The notes under the pieces are model-generated. The model was not told where the DNA came from and did not search any database. It saw only the letters and a program-made list of their open reading frames with translations. From a virus: 64,000 nucleotides of DNA. The stretch is from IMG/VR virus record IMGVR_UViG_3300031718_000109, positions 1 to 64,000 of that record, one strand, 5' to 3'. A program made the translations under genes and the position numbers. Positions 56,962-63,906 of the stretch are shown here, piece after piece (the first letter of the stretch is position 1; each line of letters begins with the position of its first letter).

Positions 56962-57201
56962 TCACTTCAGGTCTTTGAGGGCCTGCGCGGCGGCTTCCTC
57001 AACGGCCGGAGCGGCCGTCTGTGCGGCTTTCCCGGCGTCCGTGGCCACAGCTGCCGCCTCGTGCTCCACGTCCGCTACAGCCGTCTCTGCGGCGGTTTCT
57101 GCGGCCTTCTCTACCGGTGGGGCGTCCTTCTCAAAGATGGCCTCCACCTTGTCCGCGAACTCATGCAGGGCTTCAGCGAGCCGGTGTAGCGCGTTCACCA
57201 T
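56962..57201 (-). CDS. Ala-rich amphipathic-helix protein
   Basis: The 79-residue product has AAGGGA upstream. It is one long Ala/Glu/Val helix (LHRLAEALHEFADKVEAIFEK, then repeated ETAAETA and EAAA). Such phasin-like helices can bind membranes or other helices. Function unknown. Confidence 0.52.
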   Translation of the reverse strand: MVNALHRLAEALHEFADKVEAIFEKDAPPVEKAAETAAETAVADVEHEAAAVATDAGKAAQTAAPAVEEAAAQALKDLK

Positions 57202-57457
57202 GGCGGTCCCTTACTCGTTTCTCCGCCTGAGCTTGCGCCGCAACACGGAGCGCGGTGAGATCGTACAAACGCCGCCTCGCATGCCCAGGGTCCCGCTGAG
57301 AAGGTACCCGGTAGAGGGAAACCCAGTACCTGATAGTGCCCTCAGCAACCTTGAACATCGTCGCAGCAGCTTTAGCGTCAGCGAACAAGGGGGACCGCCC
57401 CCGTTCAAGCCGTTGCGCGGAGGGACGGCGCCTAGTGCGCGCCAATACCGAAAGCAT
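57173..57457 (-). CDS. MerR-like winged-helix DNA-binding protein
   Basis: The 94-residue product has a basic N-terminus and a MerR/excisionase-like HTH at about residues 25-65 (FADAKAAATMFKVAEGTIRYWVSLYRVPSQRD), then RRRLYDLTALRVAAQAQ. It is the first gene of the terminase operon. A consensus-like TTGACA (57476-57481) lies 17 bases from GATGCT (57453-57458), but that -10 overlaps the start codon, so start or promoter may need revision. Confidence 0.6.
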   Translation of the reverse strand: MLSVLARTRRRPSAQRLERGRSPLFADAKAAATMFKVAEGTIRYWVSLYRVPSQRDPGHARRRLYDLTALRVAAQAQAEKRVRDRHGERATPAR

Positions 57458-57492
57458 CGTTGGTGATCTTCATCGTGTCAAGTGCGGGCATG

Positions 57493-57526
57493 CGAAAGCC
57501 CCCGAACCCTTCCCGGGCCGGGGGCT
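57493..57526 (-). terminator. rho-independent-like terminator
   Basis: AAGCCCCCG pairs with CGGGGGCTT across a 14-base loop just after the gene at 57540, and TTTCGC follows on the - strand. Confidence 0.7.
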
Positions 57527-57539
57527 TGCCGGTGGCTCC

Positions 57540-57767
57540 TTAGGCCGTGACCGCCACCACCATCAGCGGGCTCAGGCCATCGTGGCCCTTCAGCGCCAGC
57601 GCCTCGGAGGTGTGGAAGGTAACGTAGTGCAGCTTGTTCCAGGAGTTGAAGTAGACGCCTGCGTGGGTGAAGACCTTGACAGACTTGCGGGTCTCGGTGA
57701 AGGTCTCGTCCTCGATCGTCACGGTAACGCTGTAGGTGGCCTTCGCGGTGGTCTTGGTGGCGGTCAT
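57540..57767 (-). CDS. small beta-rich protein
   Basis: The 75-residue product has GCGAAGGAG upstream of its ATG. It is beta-rich (ATYSVTVTIEDETFTETRKSV, HYVTFHTSEALAL). It forms a single-gene unit between a leader-hairpin promoter and a terminator, which implies separate, probably strong expression. Confidence 0.6.
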   Translation of the reverse strand: MTATKTTAKATYSVTVTIEDETFTETRKSVKVFTHAGVYFNSWNKLHYVTFHTSEALALKGHDGLSPLMVVAVTA

Positions 57768-57785
57768 TTTCAGCTCCTTCGCGGC

Positions 57786-57818
57786 GCCCGTACTTCGGGC
57801 TACATGAGTAGCATAGCA
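57786..57818 (-). promoter_or_regulatory. promoter with 5'-terminal leader hairpin (copy 9)
   Basis: On the - strand TGC-TATGCT (57810-57818) and ACTCATGTA are followed by the hairpin GCCCG-AAGTA-CGGGC (57786-57800), then AAGGAG and the ATG at 57767. Confidence 0.82.
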
Positions 57819-57826
57819 TAGGTGTA

Positions 57827-57853
57827 TCACCCCCGGGAAGACCCCGGGGGTGA
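57827..57853 (-). terminator. hairpin terminator
   Basis: An 11-bp stem (TCACCCCCGGG with CCCGGGGGTGA) and a five-base loop lie between the gene at 57872 and the next promoter. No U tract. Confidence 0.65.
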
Positions 57854-57871
57854 CCAATTCCACCTTTTTCT

Positions 57872-58396
57872 CTACACCAGGGAGCGGAAGTACTTGAACA
57901 CCCCCGCCCAGTCCGCACTCTCGATCGTTGAAGTCTTCAGCTCCGACCGGTCCCGCAGCCACTCCCCCGCGCCCTTGCGGAACGCCTCCACGCTTTCTAG
58001 CGACAGGTGCTCCCACACCTCACCGTTGCGCCACGACGTCGGACGCTGGTCGGTGGAGTAGAACTTGTGCAGGTTGCGGATCACGCTACGGGTGGAGGCC
58101 GCGTTCGGCTTGGGCGCCTGCGCGGCGATCATCTCGCGGCCCAAGGCCGTGACCTCAATCAGCTCGCAGCCGCCCGCGTCACGCACGTCCCAGTTCTGCT
58201 TGACGATGCCGCAGTCCCGCAGGTCCAGGATCATCGCCCGGCTCATGACGTGGGAACCGTTGATGTACAGACCGGCCGCCTTGGCGGGTCGGCCGGGTGC
58301 GGAGCGCCAGCCGTTGGAGAAGTGGCCGCCGTGGGCGGCGAGGAGAGTGAGGATCTGGGTCTGCTTCCAGGTGAGCTTGGTGATCTGCTTGTTCAT
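57872..58396 (-). CDS. winged-helix-like protein
   Basis: The 174-residue product starts after CAGGAGACC. The N-terminal half looks like a winged helix (TWKQTQILTLLAAHGG, MSRAMILDLRDCGIV as recognition helix, GCELIEVTALGREMI as wing), as in PadR/MarR-type readers. The C-terminal half has aromatic and charged residues (HKFYSTDQRPTSWR). It is a single-gene unit with its own leader-hairpin promoter; a regulator is likely. Confidence 0.6.
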   Translation of the reverse strand: MNKQITKLTWKQTQILTLLAAHGGHFSNGWRSAPGRPAKAAGLYINGSHVMSRAMILDLRDCGIVKQNWDVRDAGGCELIEVTALGREMIAAQAPKPNAASTRSVIRNLHKFYSTDQRPTSWRNGEVWEHLSLESVEAFRKGAGEWLRDRSELKTSTIESADWAGVFKYFRSLV

Positions 58397-58414
58397 TTCG
58401 GTCTCCTGTCCGGC

Positions 58415-58446
58415 GCCTGTCTCTCAGGCCTAGGAGCAATGTAGCA
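58415..58446 (-). promoter_or_regulatory. promoter with 5'-terminal leader hairpin (copy 10)
   Basis: On the - strand TGC-TACATT (58438-58446) and GCTCCTAG are followed by the hairpin GCCTG-AGAGA-CAGGC (58415-58429), then ACAGGAG before the ATG at 58396. Confidence 0.82.
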
Positions 58447-58513
58447 TAGCCACGTGGAGGGACGCTACCACCCCCGACAAGCGAAAACGCCCCTCCATGG
58501 GCACACACTTGAA

Positions 58514-58897
58514 TCAATCAACCAGAGAACTCGTGTACTCCCGGATATTCGCGCACACAATGTCCGCCGTCACCAACGTCGCCCCCGCCTCCGCGTGATC
58601 CGCCGCCATCAACAACACCGCCACCGCCACCGTCAACCCCACCCCCGGCTTCGGCGCCCAAGGCTCCAACCTGCGCGCCCCCGCCCGCAACAGAGCCGGA
58701 ACCGTCTCCACGCTCACCTCCACCAAGTCAATCCCATACGCCACCCCCTCCATCGCCTCGCGCAGATCCGTCAACTCCTTCGGCGCCCACCCATCAACCG
58801 TCAACCGCACCAACAAGTACGCATGCAGCCTCTTCGCGCTCTCCTCCAACGCGTCACGGATCAACGTGATCTGCGCAAAGGTCTCTTCCAGGTTCAT
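58514..58897 (-). CDS. small helical protein
   Basis: The ATG at 58897 (AAGGGA upstream) gives 127 residues, nearly all helical: NLEETFAQITLIRDALEES, a DLVEVSVETVPALLRAG segment and a hydrophobic helix (GLTVAVAVLLMAADHAEAG). It may associate with membranes. Function unknown. Confidence 0.55.
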   Translation of the reverse strand: MNLEETFAQITLIRDALEESAKRLHAYLLVRLTVDGWAPKELTDLREAMEGVAYGIDLVEVSVETVPALLRAGARRLEPWAPKPGVGLTVAVAVLLMAADHAEAGATLVTADIVCANIREYTSSLVD

Positions 58898-58977
58898 TAC
58901 GCTCCCTTCCGCGCCCGGTCCCTCCGAACTAGGGCCACGACGTCCCCTAGGGTCGCCGCAGCCCTGGCCCGCAGGGC

Positions 58978-59505
58978 TCACAGGCTCCAGCTGAGCACGT
59001 CCGCACGCCCGGTCCCGTACCCGAACTCGATCTTGGTGACCTTCACAGACACATCCAGGTTGAAATACACATCCACCGTCACCGACGCGCCGACCCGGTT
59101 GAGGTCCACGGCGGTGTCATCCTCCACCACGTACGGCAGCGGCCGAGTGTCGCTGACGAAGTACTCCACGACCGGCGTGAACTGGAACCCGGTGCTGCCG
59201 ACCGCGTACACGCTGTTGACCGGGTCAGTCTGGAAGTCGGTGGAAGTCAGGCCGGTGTGGCCGTTGGAGAACGTCAGCGTCGCCTCGTAGTACTTCGTCC
59301 CCGGCTTCGGAGCGACGCGGGCAAGCGTGGAAACCTCCGCGACACTGCTGAGGTTCACCAGGACCTGCGAGTACCCGGGAACCGCGCGGTTCAGGCCGAC
59401 GTCGCCGGTGTGCGCCGGGGCGTTCGCGGGGCCGCACGCGGACAGCGCGCCCGCCAGGGTCAGGCCCAGGGCTGCGGCGGTGAGGGTCTTGACGGTCTTG
59501 TTCAT
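58978..59505 (-). CDS. lipoprotein of unknown function
   Basis: The ATG at 59505 has GAAGGAG upstream. The 175-residue product has a lipoprotein signal (MNKTVKTLTAAALGLTLAGA) with lipobox LSAC. The mature part is beta-rich, in the style of DUF4352-like extracellular domains (KYYEATLTFSNGHTG, VDVYFNLDVSVKVTKIEFGY). It would be anchored outside the host membrane, perhaps for superinfection exclusion; this is inference from location only. Confidence 0.68.
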   Translation of the reverse strand: MNKTVKTLTAAALGLTLAGALSACGPANAPAHTGDVGLNRAVPGYSQVLVNLSSVAEVSTLARVAPKPGTKYYEATLTFSNGHTGLTSTDFQTDPVNSVYAVGSTGFQFTPVVEYFVSDTRPLPYVVEDDTAVDLNRVGASVTVDVYFNLDVSVKVTKIEFGYGTGRADVLSWSL

Positions 59506-59523
59506 GATCTGCTCCTTCGTGTT

Positions 59524-59540
59524 GTCCGGTCTTTCCGGAC
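59524..59540 (-). promoter_or_regulatory. leader hairpin without a recognisable promoter
   Basis: GTCCGG-AAAGA-CCGGAC (6-bp stem, five-base loop) lies 19 bases ahead of the lipoprotein start, like the hairpins behind the phage promoters and with the same AAAGA loop as copy 7. No TGC-TACGCT motif precedes it, so it may be a processed 5' end or a remnant. Confidence 0.55.
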
Positions 59541-59587
59541 TAGCCGGGCCCCACCCCGCAGGGTGGTTCCCAGCTGGCCCGAACAGG

Positions 59588-59734
59588 TCAGAACGCGTCC
59601 AGCAGTGCCCGCAGCTTGGCGACACCCTCGGCCAGTTCATCGCCGTAAGAGTCGTTGTCGATCTTCAGCCCGTCTGCGATGCAGTCGAAGCGCTCCAGGA
59701 TCTCCAGGGCCTCGCGCCGTGCGATCTCGTTCAT
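59588..59734 (-). CDS. small acidic helical protein
   Basis: The 48-residue product (NEIARREALEILERFDCIADG...) is helical and acidic. CAAGGAGG precedes the ATG. It has its own strong promoter and leader hairpin, so it is probably expressed at a high level; an anti-host role is possible but unproven. Confidence 0.58.
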   Translation of the reverse strand: MNEIARREALEILERFDCIADGLKIDNDSYGDELAEGVAKLRALLDAF

Positions 59735-59752
59735 GGTGTCCTCCTTGTCGGT

Positions 59753-59805
59753 GCCCGCCGTTCGGGCTATGTGAGTAACGTAGCATAGCCGATTGGGGAT
59801 GGCAA
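59753..59805 (-). promoter_or_regulatory. promoter with 5'-terminal leader hairpin (copy 11)
   Basis: On the - strand TTGCCA (59800-59805) lies exactly 17 bases before TACGTT (59777-59782), with the TGC extension. ACTCACATA is followed by the hairpin GCCCG-AACGG-CGGGC (59753-59767), then AAGGAGG. Confidence 0.87.
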
Positions 59806-59816
59806 ACCCCCAGGCC

Positions 59817-60143
59817 TCAGCCCATCCCCAGCAGCCGCAGCAACTCCCCACCCTCGGCCTGCTCCAACGCGCCAATCCGCTCCGACCGCAGATGATCCAG
59901 CACCAGCTCCACCAAGTCATCCCACGGCACCTGCACTGCGATCTCCTCAGGGCCCGTCTGCGACAGGCCGCCATGCTCATCCCGAACGTAGGAAGGCGCA
60001 GCCTCCCCGTCGGTCACCGGCATCCTGTCCCCCAGGCCCCGACGGTCAGCCTCCGAGCCTAGGACGCGCGCCGCGAACACCACGTGCCCCCGAGCCCCGC
60101 CGCCGTGGTAGAGGTTGCCGAGCTTCGTCCGCGTACTGCGCAT
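59817..60143 (-). CDS. small protein of unknown function
   Basis: From the ATG at 60143 (or a TTG overlapping the upstream stop) the product has 108 residues. A beta part (GARGHVVFAARVLG) is followed by a charged middle and a C-terminal helix (DLVELVLDHLRSERIGALEQAEGGELLRLL). Second gene of a two-gene unit. Confidence 0.52.
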   Translation of the reverse strand: MRSTRTKLGNLYHGGGARGHVVFAARVLGSEADRRGLGDRMPVTDGEAAPSYVRDEHGGLSQTGPEEIAVQVPWDDLVELVLDHLRSERIGALEQAEGGELLRLLGMG

Positions 60144-60145
60144 GA

Positions 60146-60295
60146 TCAACGCCCCCTGCGCAGCAGCAGGTTGGTGAAGGACGCGATCAGGACAGTGCCG
60201 ACCGCGACCGCGAACAGCTGCAACGGGCGTTCCGCGAGATCCACGAGCCAGCCGCAGAACGTGTTGAACGCCTCGGTGAGATCGTTGACGGGCAT
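60146..60295 (-). CDS. small single-span membrane protein
   Basis: The 49-residue product has GAAGGAG upstream of its ATG, an amphipathic start (DLTEAFNTFCGWLVDLAERP), a membrane segment (LQLFAVAVGTVLIASFTNLLL) and a basic end. It follows a leader-hairpin promoter. Confidence 0.6.
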   Translation of the reverse strand: MPVNDLTEAFNTFCGWLVDLAERPLQLFAVAVGTVLIASFTNLLLRRGR

Positions 60296-60314
60296 GATGT
60301 TCTCCTTCCGGGTG

Positions 60315-60349
60315 GGGCCGGGAGGTCCAGCCCTATGAGTAGCGTAGCA
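60315..60349 (-). promoter_or_regulatory. promoter with 5'-terminal leader hairpin (copy 12)
   Basis: On the - strand TGC-TACGCT (60341-60349) and ACTCATA are followed by a 7-bp hairpin GGGCTGG/CCGGCCC (one G-U pair) with loop ACCTC (60315-60333), then GGAAGGAG. Confidence 0.8.
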
Positions 60350-60405
60350 CACTCCCTGGGGTTCGCAACACCACACATACACCTCCATCGAGTACCATCA
60401 CGAAC

Positions 60406-60591
60406 GTGACCACCAACCGCCTCGCCGCCCTACGCTGCGCGATCGAGATCTGGTCCACCCAGGCCAACGACAGCACATGGCCACCCCCACCAGCAGAAAT
60501 CCTGCGACTAGCCACCGAGCTAGAACAATGGCTCGACCGCCCGCAGGACCGACTCACCCTCACCGCCAGCAACCTGCGCCCCATCACATAG
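60406..60591 (+). CDS. small helical protein
   Basis: The 61-residue product starts with a GTG lacking a clear ribosome site. It is helical (NRLAALRCAIEIWSTQAN, AEILRLATELEQWLDRP). It is one of two + genes between two - units. Function unknown. Confidence 0.45.
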   Translation: MTTNRLAALRCAIEIWSTQANDSTWPPPPAEILRLATELEQWLDRPQDRLTLTASNLRPIT

Positions 60592-60606
60592 ACGAAAGGC
60601 ACCGCC

Positions 60607-60936
60607 ATGGCCAACCCCCAGGTCCCCGTCAGCTACGAATTCACCCTCACCGTCAACCCCGTCGACATCGAAGGCAACCCCGTAGCCGACACCATCACCT
60701 GGACCAACTCCGACACCACCGGCGCCACCACCGTCACCCCCGGCGCCACCAGCCTCGAAGCCACCATCGCAGTCCCCGTCCTAGCCACCCCCGTCAGCCC
60801 GCTGCCGGTAGGCGTCATCATCACCGCGACCGACGCGAACGGCATCACCGGCACCTACGCCTTCGACGTCGTCGCCGACGTCGCCTCCTCCTTCACGCTC
60901 GCAGCCACCACCCCCGTGAAGATCCCCGCAGCGTAG
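60607..60936 (+). CDS. Ig-like beta protein, possibly virion-associated
   Basis: The 109-residue product (GAAAGG upstream of its ATG) is almost all beta (YEFTLTVNPVDIEGNPVADT, ATSLEATIAVPVLATP, GVIITATDANGITGTYAFDV), in the style of BIG or invasin-like Ig domains used as surface decoration. It has almost no Lys/Arg. A terminator follows. Confidence 0.6.
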   Translation: MANPQVPVSYEFTLTVNPVDIEGNPVADTITWTNSDTTGATTVTPGATSLEATIAVPVLATPVSPLPVGVIITATDANGITGTYAFDVVADVASSFTLAATTPVKIPAA

Positions 60937-60961
60937 ACTGGCACACGCCACTACGAACAAA

Positions 60962-60995
60962 GCAGGGCCCCCACCGTCCGGTGGGGGCCCCTGCT
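60962..60995. terminator. bidirectional hairpin terminator
   Basis: GGGCCCCCACCG pairs with CGGTGGGGGCCCC between the + gene ending at 60936 and the - gene ending at 61001. The stem is 12 bp or longer and GC-only. Confidence 0.75.
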
Positions 60996-61000
60996 GCGTC

Positions 61001-61783
61001 CTACCGGCCCTGCCCGTTCTCCCGCGCCCACTTGCGCAGGTCCGCATCCACCTTCTTGGCGGCCTTGGCCTGCGCCTGCGCGTAAATCTCCCGGCTACGG
61101 CCGTCCACGTCCGCCGCACCCTCCAGCCGCGCGATGGACCGCGCCAGCCGGATGGACTCCACCGCCCACTTGTCATGGTCCGGGTGCAGCTTGCCGTCCC
61201 GGCTGTACCAGTCCATGTCCCAGCAGCGGGACGCCAGCGCGTTACGGGCGCCGCGCTCCGTCTTCGGGGTATCCATGCCGACCTTCAGCGGCTCACCGTC
61301 GTCACCCCTGGGGGTCAGCGCGTCCTTCTCCGCCTTCGCCGCATCCTTCGCGGCACGCGCTTCCTGCTTCTGCGCCTCGCTCTTGCGCTCAGCCTCCCGG
61401 TAGGCCGGGTCCACCGGCGCCTGCGGGAAGCACACCGTGCACATCAGCGTCGTGTACTTGGCGATCATCTCGGTGACCGTGTTGCCGGACTCATCCGGCA
61501 GGAACGAACGCAACGTGTCGTGGCGCAGAGTCGAGCAGCCCTCGAAGTGCACGTGTCCGTCCGGGACCACGATGTACCGGGTCCAGCCGTACGCGGTGTG
61601 CAGGCCTTCCAGGGCGGTCAAGGCCTCATCCAGCGCGTAGCCCTTGGCGGTGGCGCGGTCCAGCTTGGCGCCGGTCTGCTCGGTCTTAACCATCGCGGTG
61701 CGCAGGCGGCGAACGCGGCCCAGTTCCATGGACAGTTCGACCAGCATGTTGTCGATCGCCTTGGGGTCTACCGTCTTGTTCAT
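61001..61783 (-). CDS. protein with coiled-coil linker and C-terminal zinc-like region
   Basis: The ATG at 61783 has GGAAGGAG upstream. The 260-residue product has a helical start (IDNMLVELSMELGRVRRLRTAMV), a middle with TRYIVVPDGHVHFEGCSTL and MCTVCFPQAPVDPAYREA (a Cys/His site), then a long charged coil (EAQKQEARAAKDAAKAEKDA). Single-gene unit with its own leader-hairpin promoter. Function unknown. Confidence 0.6.
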   Translation of the reverse strand: MNKTVDPKAIDNMLVELSMELGRVRRLRTAMVKTEQTGAKLDRATAKGYALDEALTALEGLHTAYGWTRYIVVPDGHVHFEGCSTLRHDTLRSFLPDESGNTVTEMIAKYTTLMCTVCFPQAPVDPAYREAERKSEAQKQEARAAKDAAKAEKDALTPRGDDGEPLKVGMDTPKTERGARNALASRCWDMDWYSRDGKLHPDHDKWAVESIRLARSIARLEGAADVDGRSREIYAQAQAKAAKKVDADLRKWARENGQGR

Positions 61784-61801
61784 CGTGTACTCCTTCCGGG
61801 T

Positions 61802-61834
61802 GCCCGTCGTTCGGGCTACATGAGTACTGTAGCA
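61802..61834 (-). promoter_or_regulatory. promoter with 5'-terminal leader hairpin (copy 13)
   Basis: On the - strand TGC-TACAGT (61826-61834) and ACTCATGTA are followed by the hairpin GCCCG-AACGA-CGGGC (61802-61816), then GGAAGGAG and the ATG at 61783. Confidence 0.82.
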
Positions 61835-61889
61835 TAGGCACGTGAGGAAGGGAAAGCCCTCGAACCTGACGGATCCGAGGGCCCACCCG

Positions 61890-62540
61890 CTAGAACGGCC
61901 AGGTACCGTTCCGAGCGTCATCCAACAGCGGGATGATCTTGAAGCTGGCGTCCGAGAGCCCACCGAACACATGCCGGTTGTCCTTACCCGACGGTGCCGA
62001 ACCCATCCGATAACCAGCCAAGTTCCATGTCAACACCGGAACATCCTTCGGCACCGCCGCGTACACGTCATGCGCCCCGTGGTACGCCGCCTGCTCATCC
62101 GTCAACACAATCACCCGGTCATGCGCCCGGTAATGCGACGCCACCGCCTGAGCCGTATACGTCCCACCCAACGCGGTGAACTTCTCCACCAGCCGCAGCA
62201 CCGAGTCCCCCTTACGGAACCCGACCTCCCGCGAGGAGGAGCCGAACTCCACCAGCGTCGCATTCGCCGCCCGCAACGCCAACGCGCTGCCGAACAGCGC
62301 CGCAGAATCCGCGCGGTTCAGCTGCGTCTTCTCCGACAGCCCACTGAACATAGACCCGGACCGGTCCACCAGGATCAACGTCCGGCCCGCAAGCTCCGGA
62401 ACGTTCGCCAGCGACCTGTTCAGCGCCTGCTCCAACGGCCACGCCCACCGCAACCCAGCGTTCTTATACGCCGCCAGGAACCGGAACGGGAACTGCCGGG
62501 ACGCCTTGATCTCCTCCGGATCCACCAGCTTACGGATCAC
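61890..62540 (-). CDS. Ro60-like protein, C-terminal vWA part (second gene of a split pair)
   Basis: Starting at the GTG that overlaps the TROVE-part stop (GTGA) gives 216 residues. The start (VIRKLVDPEEIKASRQFPFR) is the last helical repeat region of Ro proteins. The vWA domain has the MIDAS DRSGSM near residue 60, GGTYT near 130 and LTDEQ near 150, so its metal site is complete. In Ro proteins this domain closes the RNA-binding ring. The join lacks the roughly 12-15 residues normally between MALL and this region. Confidence 0.78.
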   Translation of the reverse strand: MIRKLVDPEEIKASRQFPFRFLAAYKNAGLRWAWPLEQALNRSLANVPELAGRTLILVDRSGSMFSGLSEKTQLNRADSAALFGSALALRAANATLVEFGSSSREVGFRKGDSVLRLVEKFTALGGTYTAQAVASHYRAHDRVIVLTDEQAAYHGAHDVYAAVPKDVPVLTWNLAGYRMGSAPSGKDNRHVFGGLSDASFKIIPLLDDARNGTWPF

Positions 62541-63436
62541 CGCGTCAGCAGCGCCATGTACCCCATGGAAGGGATCATCTTCTCCCACGCCTGGGCGTCC
62601 ATCTTGCCCTGCTTCCACCCAGCGGTAGCCTCCCACGTCATCCCGGCCGCGCGCAGCTTCTCCGCACCGTCCTCAGACGCCATCAGAGCGTCCTTGCCCG
62701 CCTGGTCCAGGCTGGTGAGCTCCTTGCGCGCGGTAACCGTCTTCAACCGCGCGGACGCCGGGTCCTCCAGATCCTCACGCCCGTGACGCCGGTCAATAGC
62801 GTGCTCAAACAGATCCCCCTGCCACGGCTTGTCCGCATCCGGCGCCGGGTGCACCAGCTCAATCACGTCGCCGATGCGCACGGCGTCACCCTGCGAGTCA
62901 TACTTCAGCAGGCTCCGCTCGTTCAGCAACCGGCGTACCGCGTCACCCACACCACGCTTCACCGGCTTCGGCAGCGCCTTGCCGTACTTACTGATCCAGT
63001 ACGCCACCAGCTCCGCAGGCTCATCCGCCCGCTGGCACGCCACATCACACACCTTGCGAGACGGCCCGGTGTCCATCCCCGGGGTCTCCGGGACCTTCGC
63101 ATCCAGGCGTGCCTTGACGAACTCCGCAGCAGCCACCAGGGAAGCCGAACGCATGTTCGCCTCCGCCCGCAGCCACGGAATCATCCGCATCACCCAGTCC
63201 GGGTCCTCCAGCGCGACCTGACGCACCAGCGCCTCAAACCGGCCGTCCCGATCCGACGCCGACTCATGGAAGGTGCTCTCGCCCACCATGTTGGTCACCG
63301 CAAGCAGAAACAGCTCACTCTTAGCGTCCCGGGCGAAACCCGGTGCCCCCAGCGCGGTACGGCCCGTGGCGGTGGTCTCCGTCTTCACCGGAGACGTCAC
63401 CTGCGGCGTGACGGTACTGCGGTTGAACTTACTCAT
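62537..63436 (-). CDS. Ro60-like protein, N-terminal TROVE (HEAT-repeat) part
   Basis: The ATG at 63436 follows GAGGGGAG and gives 299 residues. This is the TROVE ring-forming domain: ELFLLAVTNMVGESTFHES near 47, WVMRMIPWLRAEANMRSASL near 88, RADEPAELVAYWISKYGKALP near 145, LKYDSQGDAVRIGDVIELVHP near 185 and WEKMIPSMGYMALL at the end. Ro proteins bind misfolded RNA ends and Y RNAs. The frame stops after MALLTR, where related proteins continue into the vWA domain. It lies directly downstream of permuted tRNA genes. Confidence 0.8.
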   Translation of the reverse strand: MSKFNRSTVTPQVTSPVKTETTATGRTALGAPGFARDAKSELFLLAVTNMVGESTFHESASDRDGRFEALVRQVALEDPDWVMRMIPWLRAEANMRSASLVAAAEFVKARLDAKVPETPGMDTGPSRKVCDVACQRADEPAELVAYWISKYGKALPKPVKRGVGDAVRRLLNERSLLKYDSQGDAVRIGDVIELVHPAPDADKPWQGDLFEHAIDRRHGREDLEDPASARLKTVTARKELTSLDQAGKDALMASEDGAEKLRAAGMTWEATAGWKQGKMDAQAWEKMIPSMGYMALLTR

Positions 63437-63484
63437 CCTCTTTCTCCCCTCGTGAGGGAAGGGCACGGCGCAGGGATGGTGCCC

Positions 63485-63620
63485 GAGATCAAACCGGTGA
63501 TCGCTTTAGCGCTCTGCCGCTGAGCTACGTGGGACGAGGCCCCACGATGGGATTCGAACCCATGACCTCTTCATTAGCAGTGAAGTAAGCGAATCACAAC
63601 GCGCACCGGGCACCACCCCG
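63485..63620 (-). tRNA. permuted tRNA gene 4 (GCT anticodon arm in the leading 3' half)
   Basis: Read on the - strand, the 3' part comes first: anticodon arm CTTCA-CTGCTAA-TGAAG (63569-63585), variable AGGTC, T-arm ATGGG-TTCGAAT-CCCAT and acceptor strand CGTGGGG. After five bases comes the 5' part: acceptor TCCCACG (pairs 7 of 7), TA and D-arm GCTC-AGCGGCA-GAGC, ending at 63510. The leader GTGATTCGCTTA and tail TAAAGCGATCAC pair across the cut. The tail box TTTGATCTC is at 63485-63493. The break is between D-arm and anticodon arm. Confidence 0.75.
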
Positions 63621-63634
63621 ACGCTAACCCTCCC

Positions 63635-63736
63635 GAGATCAAAACGGCTCCGGGGTTGTCTGCCCCACAAGGGAGCTGACCAGGAATCGAACCTGGGTAA
63701 CCGAAGTACCCCGGAAAAACCACGCACCGGGAGGTG
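63635..63736 (-). tRNA. permuted tRNA gene 3, degenerate or 5' half truncated
   Basis: On the - strand a T-arm CCAGG-TTCGATT-CCTGG and acceptor strand TCAGCTCC (63671-63695 region) are preceded by the leader box (63718-63734). Downstream, after a hairpin-containing 19-base linker, only the acceptor partner GGAGCCG (63645-63651, 6 of 7 paired) remains, directly followed by the tail box TTTTGATCTC. There is no D-arm. It is a broken or unusual copy. Confidence 0.45.
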
Positions 63737-63757
63737 CTTAAAGCTTGGGGGGCGCCT

Positions 63758-63883
63758 GAGATCAAAGTGGACTCGGGGTAGTGAACTCTAACGCCCTACC
63801 AGCTGGGCTATACGTCCCGGAGGACATAACAGGATTTGAACCTGCGACCTTTAGAAGGACCCGATTCCGGCACACCAGGCACC
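63758..63883 (-). tRNA. permuted tRNA gene 2 (split in the anticodon loop)
   Basis: On the - strand the 3' half comes first: TCTAA (anticodon stem), AGGTC, T-arm GCAGG-TTCAAAT-CCTGT and acceptor TATGTCC (63822-63855). A four-base linker TCCG leads to the 5' half: acceptor GGACGTA (7 of 7 paired), TA, D-arm GCCC-AGCTGGTA-GGGC, G and TTAGA (63787-63817). TTAGA pairs perfectly with TCTAA. The anticodon bases lie in the outer flanks, so identity depends on the splice points. Tail box TTTGATCTC is at 63758-63766, leader box at 63868-63883. Confidence 0.78.
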
Positions 63884-63906
63884 GCTGTCAAACTGAAGTC
63901 CCGCCA

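Noticed and set aside
57453-57481. Strong consensus promoter TTGACA-17-GATGCT for the terminase operon.
   Set aside because: Its -10 overlaps the chosen start codon, so without start-site data I note it only within the gene entry.
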